From Olivibacter jilunii (lineage in GTDB: Bacteria > Bacteroidota > Bacteroidia > Sphingobacteriales > Sphingobacteriaceae), in assembly GCF_900607235.1 (NCBI RefSeq), contig NZ_LR027861.1, forward strand, positions 1 through 64,000: DNA of 64,000 nucleotides. Direction: 5' to 3'. Positions 46,039 to 55,823 of the stretch are shown here, piece by piece. The notes under the pieces are model-generated. The model searched no databases. It had not been told where the DNA came from and saw nothing but the letters and a program-made list of their open reading frames with translations. Every line of letters begins with the position of its first letter. The stretch's first letter is position 1. Position numbers and translations under genes: made by a program.

Positions 46039-49000
46039 ATGCAGACTGTTCAATTATATCAACGGATTTCGTGGTACGTCCTCTTTATACTATTCTTCTA
46101 CTGCATGATTGGTAATCCCTATTACCTAAAGGCTAAAGACGGCCTCCACTTTCAACACATTAATCACTTCCAAGGACTTTCCAATAATACCGTTGAATGT
46201 ATATTTCAGGACACTAGGGGCTTCATGTGGTTCGGCACTCGAGATGGGCTCAATCGCTATGATGGATATGAAGTGATTTCTTATCGCAACATACCCAACA
46301 ACCCGCATTCGCTTAGTGACAATTACATTACTTGCATCTATGAAGATAAAACCGGTGGCTTATGGATAGGGACTTTAAACGGTTTGAACTATTACGACCG
46401 CGCAAAGAATCAATTTAAACGTTTTAAAAGTAGTGACAATAGAGAGTATGCTATTAGTTGCAATCGCATTAGCGCCATAACGGAAGTAGGCGGTGCCTTA
46501 TGGATTGGCACATTTGGAGGAGGATTGAATCGTTTGGACAAGCGGACTGGACATTTTATTACATACCGCCAAGTAGCACATAAAGCAAGTCTTGTTGACG
46601 ACTTTATCCGTTGTTTTTACGTCGATCAAAAGCAACGTCTGTGGATCGGAACGCAGCGGGGGCTCAGCTTATTGGAGCCAAAAAAAGGCATTTTCTGTCA
46701 GATCCCGCACGATAAAGGGCTGGATATTTTAGCCATCGTGGAAGATGCTAACCATCAAATCTTACTGGGTACCAATAACGAAGGAGTTTATTCATTTAAT
46801 ACACAGCTTCTTCGCTACGAAGAGCGCCGATATCACGAGGGCATCAACGGTGGCATCACCAGCGACCTGATCCGGGCCTTACTGCTAGATCAACAGCGTC
46901 GACTTTGGGTTGGCAGTATTAACGGTGGACTAAGTCAATATAACCCTCAAACGGAAGAGTGGAGCCATTATACTGCCGAGCCGGATAATCCCAACAGCCT
47001 TTCGCAGCGCACAATCTCAGCTCTTTTTGAAGACCGTCAAGGAAACCTTTGGATCGGCACCCATCGAGGCGGGGTTAACTTATACAGTCCGCATGCTAAG
47101 AAATTTGAACTTTTCAGAAGAACCGCCCATAGGGAAAGTCTTGGCTATAACGACGTCACCGCCTTTTGCGAAGATAGTAAAGGGCGTATTTGGGTTGGAA
47201 CGGACGGAGGCGGCCTCGACTTATTCAATCCTAAAACGAAGAAGTTTACCCATTATCGTCATGATCCGAAAAATTCACAAAGTCTAGCTTCTAACGCGGT
47301 CCTTCATATCATGGAAGACCGCAATGGACGATTATGGGTAAGTACTTGGGGTGGCGGAATTCATCTTTTTAATCCTGAAAAGGGTACTTTCAAACGTTAC
47401 CTGCACGACGAAAATAACAGGGCTTCCATCACTTCCAATTTTGTGCATGAAATTTTCGAAGATGCTCGAGGACAATTTTGGGTGGCTACCTATTACGGTG
47501 GACTTAACCGCTTTGATCCGGAGAAAGGTACATTTTCGCGCTTCACGTATGGAAACAATCTACAGAACGTATTCAAAGGCAACAATGTCGTGGCCATTGA
47601 AGAAGATAAGCATGGCCAATTATGGTTTGGAACGGATGATGGCGGCTTAAATTGCTATCAGCCTGAATCAGGAAGAATTATACATTACCTGGATAACTGG
47701 GAAAAGAATCCTTATGTACGCATTATCCATGAAGATCGTAAAGGCCGACTGTGGTTAGGACTCGATAAACTGTATCTTTTTGACGAAAATAAAAAACAAT
47801 TCCTACCCAATCCTGCATCTTCTGACTTATCGCAAGGATACATTAAGGGCATACTCGAAGACGAACAAGGCAATTTATGGCTGTCAACCACCAATGGACT
47901 AGTAAAATATCACCCGGAAAACCAAAATTACAGACGGTACAATATGAACGATGGTTTGCAGGATTTAGAGTTTGAGGCAGGAGCTTACTTAAAAACCCGC
48001 GAGGGTTCATTTCTATTTGGCGGTATTAATGGCTTCAATCGATTTGTTCCGGATAAATTGGCAGAAAATAGGGTAAAACCTCCGCTGTATTTTACTTCAT
48101 TCGAACTATTTAATAAGAAAGTAGAGGTAGGCGAAAAAGGATCACCCCTGCCTGTCGATATCAGTGTTGTTGACCTTATTTCGTTAAGGCATCAACAATC
48201 CAGTTTTTCAGTTACGTTTTCTGCTCTTAATTATATAGCTTCTGCCAACAATCAGTATGCGTACAAATTAGAAGGTTTTGACAGCGATTGGATTCGTACG
48301 AATGATCGCAAAGCGGTTTATACGAATCTCAATCCGGGGAAATATATACTTCGCGTCAAAGCATCTAACAATGATGGTGTATGGAACGAAAACGAGAAAA
48401 AGTTATTCATCGAAATAAAACCACCCTTTTGGGCCACCTGGTGGTTCCGAGCTTGCGGCTTGGCGTTTTTAGCTGTGCTCCTCTTTCAGTATATTAGGAT
48501 AACTCGAGAAAAACATAGGCAACGGTTGGAAGACCAAAAGAAGGAAGAATTGCACCAGTTGCAGTTGCAGTTTTTCACCAATATATCCCATGAGTTTCGC
48601 ACGCCCCTTTCTTTAATTCTGGGACCGATTGAAAATCTATTGCATGAGGAAAAAAGTGCCGGAAAAAAACTGCAGGTTTATCAGCTTATTCATCGCAACG
48701 CTAAACGATTGATGGGTTTAATTAATGAATTGATGGATTTCCGTCAAGTAGAAACCGGTGGGTTTAAATTGAATGTACGAGCGGGTGATATGAGTGAGCA
48801 CGTACGCCGGATAGCCGAAGATTTCACTCTTATCGCCAAACAAAACCAAATCACCTTCACGGTACAGCTGCCAGATGACGATGATTTAACATGGTTTGAC
48901 CCAACCATGCTGGATAAAATTATGCTTAACATTCTCAATAATGCCTTCAAATACACGCGTACAGAAGGCAACATTCACGTTAAGTTATTGAAAAGTATAA

Positions 49001-50172
49001 ATGAGCATCATCCGGCCTATCCGCATCAATTACGTATCCCACCCATTTATCCTGCTAAAGCGTATCGATATTTTGTGGTGAAAGATAACGGTATAGGCAT
49101 TTCCGAAAGTTCACTGCAGCATCTATTTAAACGATATTATCGCATCGCCGATTACCATATTGGCTCAGGTGTAGGATTAGCCTTTGTTAAGAGTTTGACC
49201 TTGCTACATAAAGGTTATATCGAAGTTAGCAGTGAAACCGACCAAGGAGTTGAATTTATGGTTGCAATTCCATGTGATCGGGAAGATTATCAAGAACATG
49301 AAATTAATCATCAAGCGGCTGCATCCTCAACTGATATAGTTATTCAAACGACGTCTGCCGTACAAAACAAGAAAAAGAGTAAACGCCCTATACGAACTGC
49401 TGAGGAAAAGGCCCCGCATATTTTACTGGTGGAAGACCATGATGAATTACGTTCCTTTATCAAAGATCAATTAGGTTCCAGCTATCAGATTTGGGAGGCT
49501 ACCAATGGCATAGAAGCTCTCGACTTTTTGCAGGAACGTTTGCCGGATCTGATCATAAGCGATGTGATGATGCCAAAAATGAATGGGGTTCAGTTATGTA
49601 AACGACTTAAATCGAATCCGGAAACACAATCAATTCCTTTCCTCATACTTACTGCCAAACAAGACGAGGATGCTCACCTTGCCGGCGTAGAAGCCGGGGC
49701 TGACTACTACTTTTCGAAACCTTTGAATATGGCTTTTTTACAGCAAACCATCCGTAATATTTTTATGCAGCGTGCAAGTATCAAAAGACGCTTGGCAAAA
49801 AACAGCCAGCTCGTTGCGCTCGAAAAGGCACATAGACAAAAAGACCGCGCTTTTACACAGAAAATTGTAAAAATTATTGAAAACAATTTATCCAATCCCG
49901 CGCTGGATATTATCTTTCTTTGTAAAGAAACCGGCATGAGTCGCACCAAACTTTATCAGGAAATTAAAATGATTCACAATCAATCGATAGGTGATTTTAT
50001 TCGTTCTATACGAATGAAGCAGGCTGCTCACTTGATGGTGTACGATAATCTACCGATTGCAGAAGTTATGTTCCGGGTCGGAATACAAACTCAATCCTAT
50101 TTTACCAAAGCTTTCAAAAACGAGTTTGGTAAAACGCCTACGCAATATTTAAAAGATTTAGAAAAGAAGTAA
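46039..50172 (+). CDS. Hybrid two-component system sensor/regulator (HTCS)
   Basis: 1377 residues. A signal/membrane segment at about 12-30 leads to a periplasmic region of two beta-propellers built of Reg_prop repeats (WIGT...GLNRYDG-type blades, about 40-690), a Y_Y_Y domain (about 715-785), a membrane helix (about 795-815), HisKA with H851 in ISHEFRTPLS, HATPase_c (NNAFKYT, DNGIGI, GSGVGLAF), a receiver with phospho-acceptor D1175 in ISDVMMPKMNG, and a C-terminal AraC HTH domain (about 1285-1375). HTCS proteins sense oligosaccharides in the periplasm and activate the cognate PUL. Here the neighbour is SusC-SusD-GH5-GH2. Confidence 0.95.
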   Translation: MQTVQLYQRISWYVLFILFFYCMIGNPYYLKAKDGLHFQHINHFQGLSNNTVECIFQDTRGFMWFGTRDGLNRYDGYEVISYRNIPNNPHSLSDNYITCIYEDKTGGLWIGTLNGLNYYDRAKNQFKRFKSSDNREYAISCNRISAITEVGGALWIGTFGGGLNRLDKRTGHFITYRQVAHKASLVDDFIRCFYVDQKQRLWIGTQRGLSLLEPKKGIFCQIPHDKGLDILAIVEDANHQILLGTNNEGVYSFNTQLLRYEERRYHEGINGGITSDLIRALLLDQQRRLWVGSINGGLSQYNPQTEEWSHYTAEPDNPNSLSQRTISALFEDRQGNLWIGTHRGGVNLYSPHAKKFELFRRTAHRESLGYNDVTAFCEDSKGRIWVGTDGGGLDLFNPKTKKFTHYRHDPKNSQSLASNAVLHIMEDRNGRLWVSTWGGGIHLFNPEKGTFKRYLHDENNRASITSNFVHEIFEDARGQFWVATYYGGLNRFDPEKGTFSRFTYGNNLQNVFKGNNVVAIEEDKHGQLWFGTDDGGLNCYQPESGRIIHYLDNWEKNPYVRIIHEDRKGRLWLGLDKLYLFDENKKQFLPNPASSDLSQGYIKGILEDEQGNLWLSTTNGLVKYHPENQNYRRYNMNDGLQDLEFEAGAYLKTREGSFLFGGINGFNRFVPDKLAENRVKPPLYFTSFELFNKKVEVGEKGSPLPVDISVVDLISLRHQQSSFSVTFSALNYIASANNQYAYKLEGFDSDWIRTNDRKAVYTNLNPGKYILRVKASNNDGVWNENEKKLFIEIKPPFWATWWFRACGLAFLAVLLFQYIRITREKHRQRLEDQKKEELHQLQLQFFTNISHEFRTPLSLILGPIENLLHEEKSAGKKLQVYQLIHRNAKRLMGLINELMDFRQVETGGFKLNVRAGDMSEHVRRIAEDFTLIAKQNQITFTVQLPDDDDLTWFDPTMLDKIMLNILNNAFKYTRTEGNIHVKLLKSINEHHPAYPHQLRIPPIYPAKAYRYFVVKDNGIGISESSLQHLFKRYYRIADYHIGSGVGLAFVKSLTLLHKGYIEVSSETDQGVEFMVAIPCDREDYQEHEINHQAAASSTDIVIQTTSAVQNKKKSKRPIRTAEEKAPHILLVEDHDELRSFIKDQLGSSYQIWEATNGIEALDFLQERLPDLIISDVMMPKMNGVQLCKRLKSNPETQSIPFLILTAKQDEDAHLAGVEAGADYYFSKPLNMAFLQQTIRNIFMQRASIKRRLAKNSQLVALEKAHRQKDRAFTQKIVKIIENNLSNPALDIIFLCKETGMSRTKLYQEIKMIHNQSIGDFIRSIRMKQAAHLMVYDNLPIAEVMFRVGIQTQSYFTKAFKNEFGKTPTQYLKDLEKK

Positions 50173-50260
50173 AATCGGCCGAGTGTCGGAATCTGTCGTT
50201 ACGGATCAATCACGATTAGATACCATGTATCTTGCAGCCAAACAGCTACTTATTTCGCCA

Positions 50261-50749
50261 CTATTTTCTTTTCATCAACCATTTACTAAACCATCCCATT
50301 TTTTGAATGCGGCAATTATGAAAGGCGGTCATTTTCCATTTCCCAGAGGGATCACGCACCCATACAGACGTATTAATCGATAAACGATTGGGTGCCACTT
50401 TCTTCTGCCATCTAAATTTAATGGCTCCTCTAGCTATAACGACAACAGTCTTTTCATTGAGAAAACGAATATCGGTAATATCCCCTTCCAACTTAGCTCC
50501 TTTGAACATAAAATTGTTCATCAGCTCTTTGTGGGCCCGTACATAGGCGGCCCTTCCTTTAAGATGCATCCCGTTAAACGTTATATAATCGCAATCCTCG
50601 GTGAGATGCTCGCCTGCAGCCTTGAAATCTAAGGTTTCAAACGCCTGGTAAATCGAGCGGTTGGCTTCCTGAATAGCTTTTACATCCATCGAATGTTGAT
50701 TCATATGACTGGCTTTTAAATTATGTAAAATAGTATCGGTTTTCATCAT
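50261..50749 (-). CDS. SnoaL/SgcJ-like NTF2-fold protein
   Basis: 162 residues. AIQEANRSIYQAFETLDFKAAGEHLTEDCDYITFNG is the typical N-terminal helix and strand of the DUF4440/SgcJ-type NTF2 fold, and RLSINTSVWVRDPSGKWKMTAFHNCRI is the last strand pair. The start is ambiguous: ATG at 50749, 50746, 50704 or 50689 would all work, and the later ones would remove a non-conserved tail. Function unknown. It converges with the HTCS (88-base gap) and is divergent from the YaiO-type gene. A triple phased repeat lies 66-112 bases upstream. Confidence 0.8.
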   Translation of the reverse strand: MMKTDTILHNLKASHMNQHSMDVKAIQEANRSIYQAFETLDFKAAGEHLTEDCDYITFNGMHLKGRAAYVRAHKELMNNFMFKGAKLEGDITDIRFLNEKTVVVIARGAIKFRWQKKVAPNRLSINTSVWVRDPSGKWKMTAFHNCRIQKMGWFSKWLMKRK

Positions 50750-51123
50750 ATATCGCTCAGGTCAATTATTAGCGTAAAAATAGATAGCGTCAACGCAAAT
50801 GGCCACTGTTTTTCCGTTAACCATTGCAAATCATCGGTAAACAACCAGATTCAATCGGTTAACCGAACAAGTTACTTTTCACATTAGCTAATAAAAAGAC
50901 GCAAGGGTATTAAAATGGTTGCATTGGTGAACAACAGTTTTGCTTTTATTTTCAATATCCACTAGTATTAATTATTTATAGACCTAAACAAAGAACTTAA
51001 AAATGATGTTACAATAAATAGATGTTCTAGTCTGGTATTTTCATGAAGAGAATTTCATAAAGAAATATCAATTAGAATGCTTATGTTTATTATTCATAAA
51101 ACAATAAACTAAAAATAAGTTTC
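50750..51123. other. Divergent intergenic region (374 bp) with phased repeats
   Basis: No gene or RNA is evident. It holds three GTTAAC-like sites spaced exactly 21 bases apart (50816-50863) and a 12-bp palindrome (50855-50866), then about 250 bases of A+T-rich DNA leading to the YaiO-type gene. TATGTTTA at 51082-51089 is a weak -7 candidate for that gene. Confidence 0.5.
50816..50866. promoter_or_regulatory. Three 21-bp-phased direct repeats, candidate regulator binding array
   Basis: GTTAAC at 50816-50821, GTAAAC at 50837-50842 and GTTAAC at 50858-50863: each start is 21 bases from the next, two helical turns. The last is embedded in the perfect palindrome TCGGTTAACCGA (50855-50866). The spacing and core recall LytTR-type sites (9-bp elements separated by about 12 bases), but the regulator is not known. 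Confidence 0.5.
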
Positions 51124-52362
51124 ATGCACTGTATGAGGGTCCATCTTTTAGTATCAATCCTTTTGATGCCATTTTTTGCCTTTGCTCAAACGAAAACATC
51201 TGACGATCTCTTCACCGAAGCAAGGAATGCAGCTTTCGAGCAAAAAAATTATGAGAAGGCTAAACAATTGGCAAAAAGGGCGTTAGCTCAATCGCCCGAT
51301 TATACGGATGTTGCCATTTTCTTAGGTCGGGTATATACTTGGACCGATCAACCGGACAGCGCAAGAAACGTATTTGAAAACATCCTTTTGCGAGGCGTAA
51401 CATCGGAAGATCTTTTTTTGGCTTACGCCTCGCTTGAGTACTGGAACGATAATAATCATAAAGCGCTAAACCTAGTTAATCAAGGTTTAACCATAAACGC
51501 TTCTTCTGAAGATTTGTTATTACTAAAATCCCGTATATTATATGCTGAAACAAATTATCGAGAGGCCGAGCAAGTGATTGGTAATCTATTGAATATCAAC
51601 AACCAAAATACTGAAGCCCGAGCATTGGCGGCACGGATTTCAGACAACAGTGCATTAAATGCGATAGGTATTGTCTATAATTTTGTCCATTTTAATAAAC
51701 AATTTGATGATCCCTGGCATTTGGCCGGTATCAGCTATAAAAGACAAACGAAATTCGGATCGGTTATAGCCAAACTGAATTATGCAAACCGTTTCAAAAC
51801 CAATGGTTTTCAATATGAACTAGAAGCTTATCCCAGAATTTCAAAAATGTTCTACATGTATCTAAATGCGGGATACTCGGGCGATGTCGGAGTATTTCCC
51901 AAATATCGTACGGGCGCCTCACTTTACGCCAATTTACCGAAAAGCTTTGAGGCCGAGATTGGTTATAGACAACTTTATTTTACTGACGCCACTTGGATGT
52001 ATACCGCATCGGTAGGAAAATATTTTAGAAACTTTTGGTTTAATTTTCGTACCTATCTTACTCCTGATAATGAAGACATATCGCAATCTTATACATTCAC
52101 CACCCGTTATTATATCGGGGGAGCGAACGACTATTTCGGTGCCGCTATCGGCACGGGTATATCACCGGACGATAAAAATACAAACGTCCTTTTGGAGGAA
52201 GCCTATAAACTACGTACCAACAAAATAATGCTTGAATACAATTTCTCAGTGAAAAACCTCCATATATTTAATGTGAACGCAAGCTTTTTCAGGCAAGAAT
52301 ACCAGCCTACCATCAAAGGGAACCAGCTAGATATCGGTATCTCCTATCAAAAGCGGTTTTAA
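51124..52362 (+). CDS. YaiO-type outer-membrane beta-barrel with TPR repeats
   Basis: 412 residues, signal peptide ending FAFAQ (about 22). Residues about 26-175 hold TPR-like repeats (FEQKNYEKAKQLAKRALAQSPDYTDVAIFLGRVY, AETNYREAEQVIGNLLNINNQNTEARALAA). Residues about 185-412 are a beta-barrel rich in Tyr and Phe ending in a terminal Phe (IGISYQKRF), matching the YaiO family. In E. coli yaiO sits beside the GT2 gene yaiP, and TPR-barrel proteins export polymers in other systems, so a role in surface polysaccharide export is a reasonable inference. It converges on the GT2 fusion, and the two stops share TTAA at 52359-52362. Confidence 0.88.
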   Translation: MHCMRVHLLVSILLMPFFAFAQTKTSDDLFTEARNAAFEQKNYEKAKQLAKRALAQSPDYTDVAIFLGRVYTWTDQPDSARNVFENILLRGVTSEDLFLAYASLEYWNDNNHKALNLVNQGLTINASSEDLLLLKSRILYAETNYREAEQVIGNLLNINNQNTEARALAARISDNSALNAIGIVYNFVHFNKQFDDPWHLAGISYKRQTKFGSVIAKLNYANRFKTNGFQYELEAYPRISKMFYMYLNAGYSGDVGVFPKYRTGASLYANLPKSFEAEIGYRQLYFTDATWMYTASVGKYFRNFWFNFRTYLTPDNEDISQSYTFTTRYYIGGANDYFGAAIGTGISPDDKNTNVLLEEAYKLRTNKIMLEYNFSVKNLHIFNVNASFFRQEYQPTIKGNQLDIGISYQKRF

Positions 52363-55300
52363 TGATTTGGAAGTGGGCCGCTAATGAAACGCAATAGTGA
52401 ATCTGGAAGCAACGAGTTGTTCTTTATGAATCGATCGTTTTTCTCTTTATATCGATGAAAGGCCGCACGCAATTCATCCCGAATACGACTGTCCTGAACA
52501 ACTTCCTCATCCAGCCCCTCCGTAAACATGTATAAAGACTCTTCGTTTAGATGATATTTACCCATAACAAAATCGATTAATTGTGATTTCGTCTGCATTA
52601 GTGGCAAGCTCTGTTCACTTACCATAGTTGACAAGGTATCCAAACCGTTCCCTAACCAGGTAACATTTTCGGGAATCTGTATGGAATATTGCTTATTTAG
52701 AAAACGGAGTAGTGAAGGCGTTATATCTAAATGACTAACAATGTTGGTCAGTTTTGCAGTGCGTTTCAACAGCGGCGAATATATAATTAACGGAACATGA
52801 TAACGATCTATTTTTGTACGCATAGGTATCTCGGGCATTCTGTGATCGCCGGTGATAATAAAAATAGTTTGATTGTAATCGTTCCTTTGTCGATAGGCCA
52901 TAAAAAACGATCTTAATGCATCGTCTGCATTCAACACACTTGTGAGTTGTAAAGCATATCGCCTTAATTCAATACGCTGTTGCGGATTAGAGGTAATATC
53001 AGCAAGTCGTTCGTCGAATCGTTTTGCAAAAAAATCCGGGTTATTGATAAGAAAAGGATTATGTGTTGAAACGGATAGAAGCACGCTTACTTGTGGTTGC
53101 TTATCATTCTCATTCCGGCTTTTTAAAAAATGGTTAAATAGCGATTGATCATCATATCCCCAGCTGAAATCATTTGAAGCAGGTAATTTTTTATAGCTAG
53201 GCGGAAACGTTTTCCCATCATTCAATTCGGATAAATCATTTTTCTTCAAAAAGATGTCCATATGATCAAACGAGGCATCCCCTCCATAATAAAATGAGCT
53301 GTGGTATCCATTTTTCTGTAGTACGTTCAACAATGAATAATGTAAGGGCATTTGTTCGCCCAGCTCCAAAAAGCCATGTTCTCCAAATGGTAACGATGCC
53401 AATACCGATGGTAGAGCGGCAAAAGTTCTCCCACCTGCGCTTAGGCAATTTTCCCAGTAAAGCCCCTGTTTAGCAAGGGAATCCAAGAATGGCGTAAAGT
53501 TGCCTAAATAAGCCCCCTCGTTAACGAATGCCCGACCAAATCCTTCCATTAAAAGAATAATAATATTAGGTTTTTTCTCGCTTTTGCGAAAAAAGGGACT
53601 TAGTACATCTTCCGTTTCGTCTACTCTTAAGAAAGGGTAGTTCAGTGGATCTAAATAGTAGTATTCCTTAACGGAAACTTCCATATCTCCTACCGATGTC
53701 TGTTCATTATTAAATTGTAAAAGGCCACCAGGAAAATAATTTAGGTAGCTTTGTCTATAAAAATAGTTCGATTTATTGGTTACGAGGCTCTTTTCAAAAT
53801 CGCTAGTCGACCAATGGTCTCTAAATAATTTATCCGAATTGACTAAAAACGACCCTATTCCCGCGACAAAAAAGAAACCGATAAATGCCATAGACCACAT
53901 CTTTCTCAACTTTATCCAACTAAAACATGCAATACCGACAAAGATGACAATAAGTAGCTTTAGAACATTGACAACATTGATTGCGCCGGATGAACCGATT
54001 GTTTGTTTAATTTCAGACGATGAGTAACTATAAATATCAGCACCTAATGGAACAAGCGATACAAGAAAATATTGAACAAGAATAGTTTGTACTAAAAGGA
54101 TAAGTACAAAAATGCCGGCCGTTACAATTAAGGCCCATTTCGAGGAGATAAAACGAAGGATGTAAAAAACTATAAAACCAAAGAAGCTTGCCGAAAGCCA
54201 AAATAAAAATTGATTGAAAAGCATTTGCGCAAAAAGTACACCACCATTTGATAATGGACCAAATTGCTGTGTATAAACGATAAATTCAATGAAGCTAGCG
54301 ATCAATAACAGCCCTAAAAAAACAATAGATAAATTAATATAAGGGGATACCAGCATGTTAAAACGTTGGGATGACGTTTCAGCTGCTGATGAGTGTTGAG
54401 ACGCCTGCTTGGCATTAAAACCCCGTCGCGTCATATCTCCCCAGGCTTTTTTCTTGAGTAAATAATCACGGAGTCCCCGGACTGCAGATAATACCACAAA
54501 AGGATGGAACAAGAAAGGTTCTAGAATAGCTGTTAACACTAATTTTACGACATCGGTATTCCTTCTATAAACACGATAGGTTACAGTATCAACCAAGATG
54601 GCGTAAATAGAGTAGAGAACGCCGAACACCATGACGAAACCGAGCAAAATAAAGAAAGCGGGCCAATCAACTAATCCCAGTATGAGGAAAACAAAAAAAC
54701 CTATAAACCCTATAAATTCTATTATCGGCCCTAAAAATTCAAATAAAAACCAATATGGATAACTAATTAAACCCGTAATGCCATATTTCGGATTAAAAAA
54801 TAATTTCTTATGTTTCCATAAGGTCTCAATTGTGCCACGCATCCATCTATTACGTTGACGACTAAGAATCTTAAAACTATCCGGTGCTTCCGTCCAGCAT
54901 AAAGGGTCAGGTATATTAACAACACGGTACGCTTCATTCTGTTCTTCCATATAGCGCCTCATTCGGACAACCAACTCCATATCTTCTCCAACTGTGCCAT
55001 GATCATAGCCACCTGCCTTGAGTATGATTTCTTTATCGAATGCCCCGAATGCACCCGATATTAGCAACAAGCCATTTGCACGACTCCAGGCAAGTCTTCC
55101 CAGCAAAAAAGCCCGAATATACTCCAATGCTTGGGAACGAGCTAACCAACTTTTTGGCAGCTTTACTTCAACAAGCTTACCATTTTCTATCCTACAATCG
55201 TTAGCCAATCGGATAATACCACCACAAGCAATTGTCCGTTTATCTGTTTCTTCCATGAAAGGTTTCGCCAGCTTCAAGATAGCATCCTGCTCTAAGATGC

Positions 55301-55823
55301 AATCTACATCTATACATACTGCATAGTCGTTACTTGCGATATTTATCCCCACATTTAAAGCATCTGCTTTTCCACCATTCTCTTTATCAACGACTAATAG
55401 CTTCTTAAATGCGGGATTCTTACTTTTGTACACTCCCTTAACTTCCTTCGTTGGCAATACATAATCGACGTAAAAATCTGCCTTAAAAAGTTCATACGCA
55501 TCAATCAATTTTTGCAAAGAGTTATCTTTGCTTCCATCATTGATAATAATAATTTCCAGGTTGACATAATGAATGGAAAGAAGGGAACGTACATTTTCTA
55601 CAATAGTGGCTGATTCATTGTACGCCGGAGCCAATAAACTAAAGCTTGGAGCGTTAGTAGAAGTAGCTAAGAGACGATAGTCCGTAAAGCTATTTTTACG
55701 CATATGCTTTATAATCGCACCCAATGAAAAAAGCCCTATCCATAAATACACTAAACATAATAATATGGCATAAAGTAGGATTCCAAACGTAAAGAATTCA
55801 TAAAAAAACAACTGCCAGTTCAT
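52359..55823 (-). CDS. Fusion of a processive GT2 glycosyltransferase and an LtaS-like phosphotransferase
   Basis: 1154 residues. Part 1: one membrane helix (about 8-35), a GT2 domain (about 58-330) with LAPAYNESAT, D172-V-D174, acceptor-site GEDMELV and the processivity motif Q323-R-N-R326-W327, then further helices (about 355-455), as in PgaC, hyaluronan and cellulose synthases. Part 2: five membrane helices (about 495-520, 530-555, 562-592, 617-637, 642-660) and an extracytoplasmic sulfatase-superfamily domain (about 750-1100) with E760 in LLMEGFG, nucleophile T800 in GGRTFAALPS, and D993-H994 in TGDH: the LtaS layout. It could polymerise a glycan and decorate it with phosphoglycerol or a similar group. 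The start overlaps the HEAT gene stop (TAATG). Confidence 0.9.
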   Translation of the reverse strand: MNWQLFFYEFFTFGILLYAILLCLVYLWIGLFSLGAIIKHMRKNSFTDYRLLATSTNAPSFSLLAPAYNESATIVENVRSLLSIHYVNLEIIIINDGSKDNSLQKLIDAYELFKADFYVDYVLPTKEVKGVYKSKNPAFKKLLVVDKENGGKADALNVGINIASNDYAVCIDVDCILEQDAILKLAKPFMEETDKRTIACGGIIRLANDCRIENGKLVEVKLPKSWLARSQALEYIRAFLLGRLAWSRANGLLLISGAFGAFDKEIILKAGGYDHGTVGEDMELVVRMRRYMEEQNEAYRVVNIPDPLCWTEAPDSFKILSRQRNRWMRGTIETLWKHKKLFFNPKYGITGLISYPYWFLFEFLGPIIEFIGFIGFFVFLILGLVDWPAFFILLGFVMVFGVLYSIYAILVDTVTYRVYRRNTDVVKLVLTAILEPFLFHPFVVLSAVRGLRDYLLKKKAWGDMTRRGFNAKQASQHSSAAETSSQRFNMLVSPYINLSIVFLGLLLIASFIEFIVYTQQFGPLSNGGVLFAQMLFNQFLFWLSASFFGFIVFYILRFISSKWALIVTAGIFVLILLVQTILVQYFLVSLVPLGADIYSYSSSEIKQTIGSSGAINVVNVLKLLIVIFVGIACFSWIKLRKMWSMAFIGFFFVAGIGSFLVNSDKLFRDHWSTSDFEKSLVTNKSNYFYRQSYLNYFPGGLLQFNNEQTSVGDMEVSVKEYYYLDPLNYPFLRVDETEDVLSPFFRKSEKKPNIIILLMEGFGRAFVNEGAYLGNFTPFLDSLAKQGLYWENCLSAGGRTFAALPSVLASLPFGEHGFLELGEQMPLHYSLLNVLQKNGYHSSFYYGGDASFDHMDIFLKKNDLSELNDGKTFPPSYKKLPASNDFSWGYDDQSLFNHFLKSRNENDKQPQVSVLLSVSTHNPFLINNPDFFAKRFDERLADITSNPQQRIELRRYALQLTSVLNADDALRSFFMAYRQRNDYNQTIFIITGDHRMPEIPMRTKIDRYHVPLIIYSPLLKRTAKLTNIVSHLDITPSLLRFLNKQYSIQIPENVTWLGNGLDTLSTMVSEQSLPLMQTKSQLIDFVMGKYHLNEESLYMFTEGLDEEVVQDSRIRDELRAAFHRYKEKNDRFIKNNSLLPDSLLRFISGPLPNH

